From Caballeronia mineralivorans PML1(12) (GTDB taxonomy: Bacteria; Pseudomonadota; Gammaproteobacteria; Burkholderiales; Burkholderiaceae): a stretch of 64,000 bases of DNA. The notes under the pieces were generated by a model. That model was not told the DNA's origin, did not search any database, and saw only the letters and a program-made list of their open reading frames with translations. Positions 17,230-26,122 of the stretch are shown here, piece by piece (the first letter of the stretch is position 1; every line of letters begins with the position of its first letter). The position numbers and the translations under genes are program-made. The DNA lies in the NCBI RefSeq assembly GCF_001028175.1, contig NZ_AEJF01000041.1, positions 23,905 to 87,904 of the forward strand. The letters are read 5' to 3'.

Positions 17230-18120
17230 ATGGAGCTTCGACATCTGCGGTATTTCCTGGCCGTCGCGGAGACCGGCAGCCTGACCGTTGCAGCCGAACG
17301 TCGCTTGCATACGTCGCAACCATCGCTTAGCCGGCAGATCCGCGATCTGGAAGACGAGGTGGGTGTGGAGCTGTTCAGCCGTAGTGCGCGCGGGGTCGAA
17401 CTGACCGCGGCGGGCAAGGCTTTTCTCGACCATGCGCGGCTCGCGCTGACGCAAGTCGACGCCGCCGTCGAAGCAGCGCGCCGAGCCGCGCAACCCACGA
17501 AACAAGTCTTCGCGCTCGGCTTCCTGACCGGCCAGGAAATGACCTGGCTGCCGCGCGCCATGCAGGTGCTTCGCGAAGAACTGCCGAACATCGACGTGAC
17601 GGTTTCGAGCCACTATTCACCGGATCTCGCTGATGCACTCGCGCGTGGCAAGCTCGACCTCGCGTTTCTGCGTGCCGAACCGGGGTTCGATCTCGAGTAC
17701 CGCGTGGTCAGCCGCGAAAAGTTTATTGCGCTCATGCCGAGCGATCATCGGTTGACCGGGCGAGCGGCGATCCGCCCGGAGGATTTCGTGGGCGAGCCAT
17801 TCATCATGGCGTCGAACAAGGCGAGGGTGGCGCACGCGGTGATCGTGCAGTATCTGCAGCAGAGCGGGGTCAATATCACGCCCGAACACGGGGTCGACAA
17901 TCTGGCAATGGCGATGTCGCTGGTGGCGTCCACGCGCGGGCTCGCGCTGATGCCGGAGTACGCGAACAACCTGATGCCGTGGTCGGTAGTCAGCCGGCCT
18001 CTTGAAGGCGATGTACCGACGATCGATCTGGTTATCGGCTATAGCAAGTCGAACACCTCTCCTGTTCTGAAGTTGTTTCTTTCACGAGCGGACGAGTTGA
18101 CGGTGCATGCTGCGACTTGA
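17230..18120 (+). CDS. LysR-family transcriptional regulator
   Basis: This 296-residue LTTR starts MELRHLRYFLAVAETGSLTVAAERRLHTSQPSLSRQIRDLE, the classic HTH at residues 1-60, and has an effector-binding domain at about 90-290 that begins AFALGFLTGQEMTWLPRAMQVL. It is divergent from the six-gene cluster, 181 bp from the hydrolase start, and is the obvious regulator of that cluster. The inducer is not predictable from sequence. Confidence 0.92.
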   Translation: MELRHLRYFLAVAETGSLTVAAERRLHTSQPSLSRQIRDLEDEVGVELFSRSARGVELTAAGKAFLDHARLALTQVDAAVEAARRAAQPTKQVFALGFLTGQEMTWLPRAMQVLREELPNIDVTVSSHYSPDLADALARGKLDLAFLRAEPGFDLEYRVVSREKFIALMPSDHRLTGRAAIRPEDFVGEPFIMASNKARVAHAVIVQYLQQSGVNITPEHGVDNLAMAMSLVASTRGLALMPEYANNLMPWSVVSRPLEGDVPTIDLVIGYSKSNTSPVLKLFLSRADELTVHAAT

Positions 18121-18276
18121 TCATCGGGGGCCGGCTGCCGCTACTGCCTGGCCGCAGGCAGTCCGACTTTGCGACGCACCTAAATCTTTTTGCCTACCAT
18201 GTATAAATCCCGCTAAGCCGCGCGACATTGTCAAGGCTAGGCAATGGTGTCTTGCCGTCAGAGACGAGGAGTTATC

Positions 18277-18633
18277 GTGGAATACATACTGCTGATTTTT
18301 CGGAGCGAGGCCGAGCTGAAAGAGATGAGCCCGGCGCAGGGTGTAGAAATGACTGCTGCCTTCGGTGCCTATACCGAAGCGCTGCAAAAGGCCGGGATCA
18401 TGCGCGGAGGAGCGCGGCTAAGGCCGGTGGAGACGGCTACGACTGTACGTGTCCGGTCGGGCGAGACCAAGGTGCTTAACGGTCCCTACGCAGAGACGCG
18501 GGAAGAGCTGGGCGGCTACTACATCATCGACGTGCCTGACCTGGATACCGCGTTGTCATGGACCGCCCGATGTCCTGCTGCCAGCTACGGCACGATGGAA
18601 GTACGGCCGATCTGGCCGCTCGGACAGGACTGA
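18277..18633 (+). CDS. YCII/DGPF-domain protein
   Basis: This 118-residue protein starts at a GTG at 18277 with AGGAG five bases upstream. The ATG at 18244 is in frame but poorly placed. It has the YCII fold signature: VEYILLIFRSEAEL, and NGPYAETREELGGYYIIDVPDLDTAL, a variant of the DGPF motif. Such proteins are typically encoded beside ECF42-group sigma factors, as here, with only four bases between stop and next start. Their function is not established; they may be small-molecule-binding or catalytic partners regulated by the sigma factor. Confidence 0.88.
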   Translation: MEYILLIFRSEAELKEMSPAQGVEMTAAFGAYTEALQKAGIMRGGARLRPVETATTVRVRSGETKVLNGPYAETREELGGYYIIDVPDLDTALSWTARCPAASYGTMEVRPIWPLGQD

Positions 18634-18637
18634 GCCC

Positions 18638-19891
18638 GTGTTGCCGGCCAAGGGTGAGGCGAATCACGCGGCAGGGGCGGCAGAGGCGGCAGCGCGGCGC
18701 AGCTATGGCAAGCTGATCGCGTTTCTTGCCGCCCGCACTCGCGACGTGGCGGGGGCGGAAGACGCGTTGTCCGAAGCCTTCGCCGCCGCCCTCACTGACT
18801 GGCCGGTCCACGGCGTGCCGCAGAATCCGGACGCGTGGCTATTCACGGTTGCGCGCCGAAAGATGGTCGATGCGGCACGCCGACGGCGTCTTGGAGAGGA
18901 CGCGGCAGGATACCTGCAGTGGCTCGCCGAACTGGCGAGCGACGAGGATGGCGAGCCGGTCATACCCGACGAGCGCCTGGGCCTCATGTTCGCCTGTGCT
19001 CATCCCGCGATCGAGCGCAGCGTGCGTGCGCCGCTGATGCTGCAGGCGGTACTCGGCTTCGACGCCGCGACGATCGCTTCTGCGTTCCTGACGGCTCCCG
19101 GCACGATGGGCCAGCGCCTCGTGCGCGCGAAGAGCAAGATCCGCGATGCGAACATCCGCCTTGGGCTGCCTGACCAGACGATGCTCGCCGAGCGTCTGGA
19201 CACCGTGCTCGAAGCCATCTATGCAGCGTACTCGGAAGGGTGGGCTGATCCTGAGGGGAGCGACGCCCGCCGTCGCAATCTTGCGGACGAGGCGATCTGG
19301 CTGGGCCGGCTTGTCGCTTCGTTGCTGCCGGATGACGCCGAGGCGCTCGGACTGCTGGCGTTGATGCTGCACACGCATGCCCGGCGGGCGGCAAGACGAG
19401 GTGACGATGGCGCGTACGTCGCGCTGAGCGACCAGGATGTGCGGTTGTGGGACCTGGTCATGATCGACGAGGCGGAGGAACTGCTGTCGCACGCAAGCCG
19501 GGGGGGCAAGCTCGGACGGTACCAGTTGGAAGCGGCCGTGCAATCCGCTCATGCAGTGCGGCGGCGCGGTGGCCAGTCTGACTGGGCGGCTATCGTGCAA
19601 CTGTATGACGCCCTATGCCAATTGACCGACTCCCCGGTGGCGATGCTCAACCGGGCCGTCGCAATCGCCGAGACACAGGGCGCGGCCATAGGGCTCGCGG
19701 CGCTCGATGCTTTGGCGGGCGACGCGCGGCTGTCAGAATACCAGCCCTACTGGGCAGCGCGCGCGGAATTGTTGACACGAAACGGTAGCGCAGAGGCGGC
19801 GGCGGAAGCGTACCGGCGCGCCATCGGCCTCGAGCGCGATCCCGCGGTGCGCCACTTCCTGCAGCAGCGCGCCGGGACTGTCGGCGGCTAG
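18638..19891 (+). CDS. ECF42-type sigma factor with TPR-like C-terminal extension
   Basis: Starting at the GTG at 18638, the product is 417 residues. Residues 15-90 contain the sigma-2-like region (RSYGKLIAFLAARTRDVAGAEDALSEAFAAAL, PDAWLFTVARRKMVDAARRRR), about 110-180 the sigma-4-like region (LRAPLMLQAVLGFDAATIASAFL-type sequence), and the rest is a long helical extension with the conserved DQDVRLWD and TPR-like NRAVAIAETQG. This architecture marks the ECF42 group (DUF6596), which works without an anti-sigma factor and whose extension is needed for activity. The upstream DGPF gene is probably its target. A longer N-terminus from 18449 would overlap the DGPF gene and is rejected. Confidence 0.88.
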   Translation: MLPAKGEANHAAGAAEAAARRSYGKLIAFLAARTRDVAGAEDALSEAFAAALTDWPVHGVPQNPDAWLFTVARRKMVDAARRRRLGEDAAGYLQWLAELASDEDGEPVIPDERLGLMFACAHPAIERSVRAPLMLQAVLGFDAATIASAFLTAPGTMGQRLVRAKSKIRDANIRLGLPDQTMLAERLDTVLEAIYAAYSEGWADPEGSDARRRNLADEAIWLGRLVASLLPDDAEALGLLALMLHTHARRAARRGDDGAYVALSDQDVRLWDLVMIDEAEELLSHASRGGKLGRYQLEAAVQSAHAVRRRGGQSDWAAIVQLYDALCQLTDSPVAMLNRAVAIAETQGAAIGLAALDALAGDARLSEYQPYWAARAELLTRNGSAEAAAEAYRRAIGLERDPAVRHFLQQRAGTVGG

Positions 19892-19991
19892 ATCAGGGAA
19901 AACCAGACGCTGCGCCAGAAAGCAAATATGGCGGCCTCGACGTTCTCGCTCACAATGGCGTCTCCCGCTTCTGGATCAACCCGGAGACGCC

Positions 19992-21962
19992 ATGACTGCC
20001 GTTCACAAGATCTGGAGCCTGCTGGTCGGCAAGCCGCTCGATCCTCTCGACCCGCGCACGCGGCATGCCATTGCCGTCACGCCGCTACTCGCATGGGTCG
20101 GGCTCGGTGCGGACGGACTGTCTTCCTCCTGCTACGGTCCTGAAGAAGCGTTCCTGGCGCTCGGTCAGCACACACCGCTCGCCCTGATTCTCGCGTTCGC
20201 TACCGCGGCGACTGTTTTTATCATCGCGCTTGGCTACAACCAGGTGATCTCGTTGTTTCCCACCGGCGGTGGTGGCTATCGCGTCGCCACCGCCTTGCTG
20301 GGGTCGAGCCCGGGGCTCGTCTCAGGCGCAGCGCTATTGGTCGACTATGTGCTGACAATCGCGACGTCGCTTGCGAGCGGTGTCGATGCGTTTTTCAGCC
20401 TGTTGCCTGTCGGCGCGCAGGCATTCAAACTCGCCACCGAACTGACGCTGATCGTCCTGATGACCGGGCTGAATTTCCGTGGCATGAAGGAGTCGATCCT
20501 GGTGCTGCTGCCGATTTTTCTCGGTTTTGTCGTGCTCCATCTTGGACTGATCATCTATGGCGTAGCCGTCCACGGCGATCAGCTGGTGGCCGTTGTGCCA
20601 GGCGCCGTGGTGGAAGCGCACACCATGTCGCACACGCTCGGACCGCTCGTGGTCGTAGCCTTGCTGATGCGTGCGTTTTCGCTGGGCGGCGGCACTTACA
20701 CAGGCCTCGAAGCCGTGTCGAACAACGTCAACATGCTGGCCGAGCCGCGCGTGCCGAACGGCAAGGTGACCATGTTCTACATGGCAACGTCGTTGGCGTT
20801 CACGGCGGGCGGCATCATCCTGCTTTACATGTTGTGGCAGGCCCGGCCGGTGGAGGGCCAAACGCTTAACGCGGTGGTCTTCGGCAGCGTGATCGACCAT
20901 CTGGGACTCGGCTCGGCGTTCGCGCGTCATGCGCTGCTGGCAGCGGTGCTGGCCCTCGAAGCGGGACTGTTGCTGGTGGGTGCGCAAACGGGTTTTCTCG
21001 ACGGTCCGGCGGTGTTGTCGAACATGGCCTCCGATTCCTGGGTGCCGCGCCATTTCCGCGACCTGTCGACGCGCCTCGTCAGGCAGAACGGCATTGTCGT
21101 CATGGGGATCGCGAGTCTGGCGATCCTCTTCTGGACGCACGGCAATGTGGACATCCTCGTCGTGCTTTACAGCATTAATGTGTTCCTCACGTTCAGCCTG
21201 TCGCTGCTTGGCTTGTGCACGTACTGGTGGCGTCATCGCCGTGACGGTAAAGGCTGGGTGAGACCGTTTGTGCTGTCGGCGCTTGGTCTCTCGGTGACCA
21301 GCACCGTGCTGGTCATTACGCTGGTCGAGAAATTCACGGCTGGCGGCTGGCTGACGGTGCTGGTCACGAGCGCGGTGGTCGCCGCGTGCTTCCTGATCAA
21401 ACGTCACTACAACGATACACGTGCGCAACTCGCCAGGGAGGACGCAATCTTTAGCGACATGCCGCCCGCGACCGATGAATCCGCGTTGGCTAAACCGGAC
21501 CCCTCTCAGCCGACAGCAATCCTTCTGGTCGGCAAGCATCGCGGTGCAAGCATGCACGCGCTTCTGTGGGTCAACCGGCTCTTCCCGGACCACTTCAAGA
21601 GCTTTATATTTCTCGCGGTGGGCGAAGTCGATGCGCAAAGTTACGAGGGGGCGGAACAGCTGGACCGTCTGCAGAAAACGATCAAGTCATCACTCGAGTA
21701 CTACGTCGCGCACTGCCGCCGGCATGGCATTCCGGCCGATTACCGGATTGGCTTCGGCACGCACCCGATTGGCGAATTCATGAAACTCGCCGAGACCACG
21801 ATGGATGAGTTTCCAAACAGCGTGTGTTTTGCCAGCAAACTGATTTTCAAGCGGGTCAATTTCCTGACGGCGTGGTTGCATAACCAGACGCCCGTCGAGA
21901 TCCAGACGCGCCTGCACCAGCAGGGCAGGCAGATGGTGCTATTGCCGATGAACGTAGGATGA
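19992..21962 (+). CDS. APC-superfamily transporter, KimA-like
   Basis: This 656-residue protein has about 12 hydrophobic segments in residues 35-480 followed by a cytoplasmic domain of about 150 residues. The opening PLLAWVGLGADGLSSSCYGPEEAFLALG, then FPTGGGGYRVATALLG and LLMRAFSLGGGTYTGLEAVSN, resemble the KimA/YdaO branch of APC transporters, known in Bacillus as K+/H+ symporters. An amino-acid permease function cannot be excluded. GGAG lies upstream of the ATG. With kdp elsewhere in the window, potassium uptake is an attractive but unproven guess. It is a single-gene transcript ending in a strong hairpin. Confidence 0.78.
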   Translation: MTAVHKIWSLLVGKPLDPLDPRTRHAIAVTPLLAWVGLGADGLSSSCYGPEEAFLALGQHTPLALILAFATAATVFIIALGYNQVISLFPTGGGGYRVATALLGSSPGLVSGAALLVDYVLTIATSLASGVDAFFSLLPVGAQAFKLATELTLIVLMTGLNFRGMKESILVLLPIFLGFVVLHLGLIIYGVAVHGDQLVAVVPGAVVEAHTMSHTLGPLVVVALLMRAFSLGGGTYTGLEAVSNNVNMLAEPRVPNGKVTMFYMATSLAFTAGGIILLYMLWQARPVEGQTLNAVVFGSVIDHLGLGSAFARHALLAAVLALEAGLLLVGAQTGFLDGPAVLSNMASDSWVPRHFRDLSTRLVRQNGIVVMGIASLAILFWTHGNVDILVVLYSINVFLTFSLSLLGLCTYWWRHRRDGKGWVRPFVLSALGLSVTSTVLVITLVEKFTAGGWLTVLVTSAVVAACFLIKRHYNDTRAQLAREDAIFSDMPPATDESALAKPDPSQPTAILLVGKHRGASMHALLWVNRLFPDHFKSFIFLAVGEVDAQSYEGAEQLDRLQKTIKSSLEYYVAHCRRHGIPADYRIGFGTHPIGEFMKLAETTMDEFPNSVCFASKLIFKRVNFLTAWLHNQTPVEIQTRLHQQGRQMVLLPMNVG

Positions 21963-21966
21963 CGTT

Positions 21967-22000
21967 GCTGGCGCCGTGGCGATATACGCCAAGCGCCAGC
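21967..22000 (+). terminator. Intrinsic terminator after the APC transporter
   Basis: GCTGGCGC (21967-21974) pairs with GCGCCAGC (21993-22000), with an inner TGGCG/CGCCA stem, directly after the transporter stop codon. GTTTCCTTC follows. It also separates the convergent porin gene. Confidence 0.7.
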
Positions 22001-22090
22001 GTTTCCTTCATGCGGGTGCGCCATACAGTCTGCGCAGCTCAAGATTCACCTTGATCACTGCCTGTGCAACAACATAACTACCCGTGCCTT

Positions 22091-23254
22091 TTAAAACTGA
22101 TGGCGGATACCCACGGTCACAGCGAGCTGGCTTCCCGTCGACGAGGGCGACAGCGTGTTGATGGTGGCCTCGCTCAATACGGTCCCCGCTTGAGCGCCGG
22201 AGACATGTTGATAGACGCCTTCAACATAGAAGTCCGTGCGTTTGCTTAGAGCGTAGTCGGTTTGCAAGGTGCCTTCGTGCCACCTTGGTGACGATCTGGA
22301 CGCTCCGTTGTTGTACGACCCATCGGTGAACGTATAGGCCGCCGCGAGGCTGAGCGCGGGTGTCAACGCATAGCGGGCATTGACTTCATAGTTGTCGAGC
22401 CGCAACTGGCCGGCCAACGGGACATTTCCTGCGCCTCCTGCAAACACGCTGGCCATGTTGTCGATCTGCGAATGCGTCCACAACAAGCCAACCGTGGCCG
22501 GGCCAAAGACGTAATTGCCGCCGACACCCCAGGTACGTTGGCGCGTGGCGACGAAGTCGGCGCTGCCGTCGCCGAGTGCCACTGCGCCGTTTGGATTGGT
22601 TGCCTGGATGCCGCCTCCAGCGTTGTTCAACTGAAGATACGCCGCCGCAACGTTCAGCGGACCCGCCGAATACGAGGTGCCGAACCCGTACGCCCGGTTG
22701 TCTGCGAATCCATTGGCTTTGTTGCTGAACGCGTATGCGCCTCCGAAGGTAAAGCCGGCATACGACACACTCGTGTACTTGACCGCATTGTTAAGACTCA
22801 TGGAGTCAGCGGCGAGGTTATCGTTGTTGAACGGATGCGCGGACAGGTTGCCGCCGTAGCCGCTGCCTGTAGCCGACAAAGGCCCAAGGTAGTCATTGAC
22901 CGGATCGAATTGACGGCCCAGCAGCAGCGTGCCGAACTTGTCGCTTTGTATGCCGACGTACGCCTGCTCTCCGAATGCATCGCCGGAATTGAACGACGTG
23001 CCGTTATTCAGGTTGAACCCATTTTCGAGTTTGAAAATGGCATGCAGACCTCCGCCCAGGTCTTCCGAGCCCTTCAACCCGTACACGGTATTCTCGGTTG
23101 CGGCACTGGTTTCCTGCCAGGCGCTATGACCGCCCTGATTATTGCTATAAATGAGGCCGGTATCGATAACGCCATAGAGCGTAACGCTGCTTTGGGCGTG
23201 GGCGGAAACAATGGACACGCACGACAAGGCAGCGACCACGAGGGACTTTTTCAT
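22091..23254 (-). CDS. Outer-membrane general porin
   Basis: From the ATG at 23254 the product is 387 residues with a signal peptide (MKKSLVVAALSCVSIVSAHA) and the mature start QSSVTLYGVIDTGLIYSNN, the hallmark of Burkholderiales 16-stranded trimeric porins. The constriction-loop area is around FGTLLLGRQFDPVNDYLG, and the chain ends RHQF with the terminal Phe recognised by the BAM machinery. It should form a nonspecific or anion-preferring channel. Eight extra N-terminal codons are open in frame but do not fit a signal peptide. Confidence 0.93.
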   Translation of the reverse strand: MKKSLVVAALSCVSIVSAHAQSSVTLYGVIDTGLIYSNNQGGHSAWQETSAATENTVYGLKGSEDLGGGLHAIFKLENGFNLNNGTSFNSGDAFGEQAYVGIQSDKFGTLLLGRQFDPVNDYLGPLSATGSGYGGNLSAHPFNNDNLAADSMSLNNAVKYTSVSYAGFTFGGAYAFSNKANGFADNRAYGFGTSYSAGPLNVAAAYLQLNNAGGGIQATNPNGAVALGDGSADFVATRQRTWGVGGNYVFGPATVGLLWTHSQIDNMASVFAGGAGNVPLAGQLRLDNYEVNARYALTPALSLAAAYTFTDGSYNNGASRSSPRWHEGTLQTDYALSKRTDFYVEGVYQHVSGAQAGTVLSEATINTLSPSSTGSQLAVTVGIRHQF

Positions 23255-23473
23255 TTCTAAAACTCCGGGATAGTGCAAGGGCCAAAAAACATCGCATCAG
23301 TTTCAGGCGTCGCGATCTGCCTGAGCATTCGATGCCGACGGCCTGAACCGCGACTCGGGCAAATGCTATTTGAGCGCGCGTAAATTAGGTGTTAAAAGAA
23401 CCGTCGGCGGCGTCAGTAAAATCTATAGTCGCGCGTGCTTGACGTTTAACAATAGCTCTTTGCAGGATTGAAA

Positions 23474-23896
23474 ATGGGTGTAGAGATTCGAGAAATGGTG
23501 CTGGCTGACTATGAAGCTGTAGTCGCACTCTGGCGGAGTACGCCAGGTGTCGATATTCGCCCGGTCACCGACAGCCAGGACGGGATCGAACGGTTACTTG
23601 CCAGAAATCCGGGCCTGAGCGTTGTCGCTTTTGATGACGGCAACCTCGCAGGCTGCGCGCTGGCTAGCCACGATGGACGCCGTGGATTCCTCCAGCATGT
23701 CGTGGTTGCGCCGGCTTTGCGCGGTCAAGGGCTCGCCCGGGCGATGATCGACAGGTGTCTCGAGGGTCTGCGGGAACACCAGCTGGGATGGGTACATCTT
23801 GATGTTGTCGTCGATAACGAGGCCGGTATGGCCTTTTGGCAAAAGGCCGGCTGGCAGCCCGTCGATACGCTGACCCGACTCTCGCGCGCGCTTTAG
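23474..23896 (+). CDS. GNAT-family N-acetyltransferase
   Basis: This 140-residue protein has the GNAT core: VEIREMVLADYEAVVALWRSTPG, LAGCALASHDGRRGFLQHVVVAPALRGQGLARAMIDRCLEGL (acetyl-CoA pyrophosphate loop RGQGLA) and DNEAGMAFWQKAGWQP. AGGA lies upstream of the ATG at 23474. The TTG at 23468 is a less likely start. The substrate is unknown. The neighbours give no hint; it is convergent with a small membrane protein gene. Confidence 0.88.
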   Translation: MGVEIREMVLADYEAVVALWRSTPGVDIRPVTDSQDGIERLLARNPGLSVVAFDDGNLAGCALASHDGRRGFLQHVVVAPALRGQGLARAMIDRCLEGLREHQLGWVHLDVVVDNEAGMAFWQKAGWQPVDTLTRLSRAL

Positions 23897-23925
23897 GTCG
23901 CGCTTAAGTATTCCGCCGGCCGGCC

Positions 23926-24282
23926 TCAAGAAACCTCCGACCGTTCCTTGCGCAAGAAAACAATGACCGAAACGAGAGTCAGGACCGCCAGCACCAGCGG
24001 CCCGATCGTCTTGCCGGCATCGTGCAACATCCATCCGACAATCGCGTCGCATGCCTGCACCGAAGCCAGCAGCAAGCCTAGCACCACGATACCGCCATAG
24101 GAGCGCGTAGCCGTCGCGGTCAGCGCTGCCAGGGCGAGCGGCACGCTGCGCGCAACGCCGTACATGGCGGCGGTCTTCATTAGCGGTTCGCCGATGAGCA
24201 TTGCCACCGAAAAGGCCGCGCTGGTCAGTGCGTTCAAGCAGGTAATCGACGCGCATACGTAGAAGAGGGATTTCGTTCTCAT
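23926..24282 (-). CDS. Small four-helix membrane protein, unknown function
   Basis: The predicted 118-residue protein has four hydrophobic segments: LFYVCASITCLNALTSAAFSV, TAAMYGVARSVPLALAAL, GGIVVLGLLLASVQACDAIV and GPLVLAVLTLVSVIVFL, and a short charged tail RKERSEVS. I do not recognise a named family; it resembles DUF4345/DoxX-sized inner-membrane proteins of Burkholderiales. It is divergent from a MarR regulator gene with only 33-48 bp between, so it is very likely the MarR target. Confidence 0.72.
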   Translation of the reverse strand: MRTKSLFYVCASITCLNALTSAAFSVAMLIGEPLMKTAAMYGVARSVPLALAALTATATRSYGGIVVLGLLLASVQACDAIVGWMLHDAGKTIGPLVLAVLTLVSVIVFLRKERSEVS

Positions 24283-24297
24283 GGGGAATAGTTCATA

Positions 24298-24323
24298 TAG
24301 TGAATGATTTAATCAATGTACTA
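24298..24323. promoter_or_regulatory. Candidate MarR operator at the regulator start codon
   Basis: TGATT-t-AATCA (24305-24315) is a perfect palindrome flanked by TAGT (24298-24301) and ACTA (24320-24323). It lies in the short gap between the divergent membrane-protein and MarR genes and abuts or overlaps the possible ATG at 24316. Size and position fit a MarR operator repressing both genes. Confidence 0.5.
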
Positions 24324-24768
24324 TTCGGCCATGAAACAAGCAAGTCACCTGAGTAATACCGCCGGTTACATGCTCAGCAAGCTGGGGCAGGCTGCGACTG
24401 AGGAGTTCGCCGAGCGTTTGCGCCCGCTTGGGCTTCGACCGAGGCATTGTGGTCTGCTGGCGGCTATCCGCGGCATGCCGATGGCCTCTCAACTCGCGCT
24501 CGGCCAGGCGTTGAACGTGGTGCCTAGCGCGATCGTGCCGGTGATTGACGACCTGGAGGCGCTCGGCGCGATCAATCGCGTGCCGGATGAAGCCGACCGT
24601 CGCCGTTATGCGATCCAGCTCACGCCGAAGGGCGCGGCGTTGCTGCAGCAGGCCATGGCGATCGCACTGAAACTCGACGATGCAATTCTCGCTTCGCTGG
24701 AAAAGGACGAGCGGGATACGCTGCGCAGGCTACTGGACAAGTTGTCAGCGCGTCCACCGCAAGGGTGA
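24316..24768 (+). CDS. MarR-family transcriptional regulator
   Basis: The 150-residue (or 145-residue, if the ATG at 24331 is used) winged-helix protein contains LRPRHCGLLAAIRGMPMASQLALGQALNVVPSAIVPVIDDLEALGAI followed by the wing RVPDEADRRRYAIQLTPKGAALL, the MarR hallmark. Neither start has a good ribosome binding site, and the first overlaps the palindrome at 24305-24315, so a leaderless transcript or the downstream start is possible. It probably represses itself and the divergent membrane protein gene. The ligand is unknown. Confidence 0.9.
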   Translation: MYYSAMKQASHLSNTAGYMLSKLGQAATEEFAERLRPLGLRPRHCGLLAAIRGMPMASQLALGQALNVVPSAIVPVIDDLEALGAINRVPDEADRRRYAIQLTPKGAALLQQAMAIALKLDDAILASLEKDERDTLRRLLDKLSARPPQG

Positions 24769-24805
24769 GCGCGAGCGTTCAGACGCACTTGATTCCCGGG
24801 CATGT

Positions 24806-24835
24806 TCCCGGAACAGACCGAGCGTCGTTCCGGGA
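24806..24835. terminator. Hairpin between convergent MarR and binding-protein genes
   Basis: TCCCGGAAC (24806-24814) pairs perfectly with GTTCCGGGA (24827-24835). It lies between convergent genes and is a likely bidirectional terminator, but without a U-tract. Confidence 0.45.
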
Positions 24836-24895
24836 TCGCGGGCAAGCGAAGCACGGTGCCATCAATCGCTCTGCGCACGTCGCTCAATCTTCACG

Positions 24896-26044
24896 TCAGC
24901 CGCAAGCCGGCTTCGCTTTTTTGCATGCGTCCGCAAGCTGAGCCGGAGGATCTTTCTTGAAGACGGTCTTATACGCTTCGAGCACAGTCGACTGGACGAC
25001 GGGCAAGGACTGCACGCCGATCCAGGCCGGCGGCGTCTGTCCGATGAGCGCCTTCATCATGGCCATCGCCTCGGCAACGCCCTGATCGTAGGGACGCTGC
25101 GAACCGGTCGCCTTGAGCGGTCCTCCCTTGGCTATCTCGATCGCGGATTCGAGGCCAAGATCCACTGTCGTGACGGGGATGTTCACCCCCTGCGCCCGCA
25201 TCGATGTCAGCGTGTCCAACGCCGGTTGATCCCAAACCGCGAACAAGCCCTTGACGTCCGGATTGCCCGTCAGGAAGTCGCCCGCGATTTGTCCCACTTT
25301 CGAGGGATCCGTGAAGTCGACCTGCTTGATCTTGATATCGGGCCGGTTCTTTTTCATCCAGTCATTGACCGCCTTGGTGCGCTCCTTCGTGCTGAAGTAA
25401 TCCACACCGAAATTGACCAATCCAATCGTGGCACCCTGGGGGACGCATGACGCAAGGACCTTGGCCGCGATCTGGCCATTGCCCTCGCTGTCGGCGGAGA
25501 TCATCGACGCGTATTGCTCCGGATGTTTGAGGCCGGTAGGCACGTTGTCCATGAACACCAGCTTGATGCCGGCCTGCGACACTTTCTTGTACGTCGCAGC
25601 GGTCGCGGTGCCGTCGACCGGAATGGAGATGATGCCGTCCGGATGGCGCTGAATGGTGTTCTCGATATCCGCGATCTGCTTGTCGACCTGATACTCGGCC
25701 GACGCCGTGCCGATGACCTCCACGCCGTATTTTTTCAGGGTATCGGTAATACCTTGCACCTGCAGCTGGGACCAGTCGAGGTTCATGGTCTGCATGGAAA
25801 TGCCGACCTTGAATTTACCGGCTTTCACCTTGGCCATGTCAGCGGTGCTAAGTTGCACGGTGTCCACCGAAGCCGCTTTTTCGCCGTTGGGTCCTTGCCC
25901 GACAATCGACTTGGGTCCTATCGAGCCTGCCGGCAGCCCGGTCACGCATTGCGCGCGGGCGTCGTAAGAAGACATGATGGCCGCGACGCTTGCCGCTGCC
26001 ATCACACTGGCTACAACCATTCTCGAGCCACGACGATGTTTCAT
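24896..26044 (-). CDS. Ribose-type ABC transporter substrate-binding protein
   Basis: This 382-residue periplasmic binding protein of the type I fold has a signal peptide (VVASVMAAASVAAIMSSYDARA) and FKVGISMQTMNLDWSQLQVQGI, then PDGIISIPVDGTATAATYKKVSQAGIKLVFMDNVP, as in RbsB/XylF-like proteins. It is the third gene of the leftward operon, 78 bp after the permease gene. The ligand cannot be inferred, since no catabolic genes follow. A cysteine pair near the C-terminus (DACKKAKPACG) is a noticeable feature and could form a disulphide. Confidence 0.9.
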   Translation of the reverse strand: MKHRRGSRMVVASVMAAASVAAIMSSYDARAQCVTGLPAGSIGPKSIVGQGPNGEKAASVDTVQLSTADMAKVKAGKFKVGISMQTMNLDWSQLQVQGITDTLKKYGVEVIGTASAEYQVDKQIADIENTIQRHPDGIISIPVDGTATAATYKKVSQAGIKLVFMDNVPTGLKHPEQYASMISADSEGNGQIAAKVLASCVPQGATIGLVNFGVDYFSTKERTKAVNDWMKKNRPDIKIKQVDFTDPSKVGQIAGDFLTGNPDVKGLFAVWDQPALDTLTSMRAQGVNIPVTTVDLGLESAIEIAKGGPLKATGSQRPYDQGVAEAMAMMKALIGQTPPAWIGVQSLPVVQSTVLEAYKTVFKKDPPAQLADACKKAKPACG

Positions 26045-26122
26045 GATTCTCCTCCGTTGGTTTTGATGTACCGCGTCTCCTGCCCATCGCGGAACCTTGG
26101 CCGGCGCGTGGCCGTGGTTCCG

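Noticed and set aside
20334..21638. Long minus-strand open frame of 434 codons
   Set aside because: It lies antisense to the well-supported APC transporter and has His/Arg-rich composition typical of a high-GC shadow frame, with no recognisable domain.
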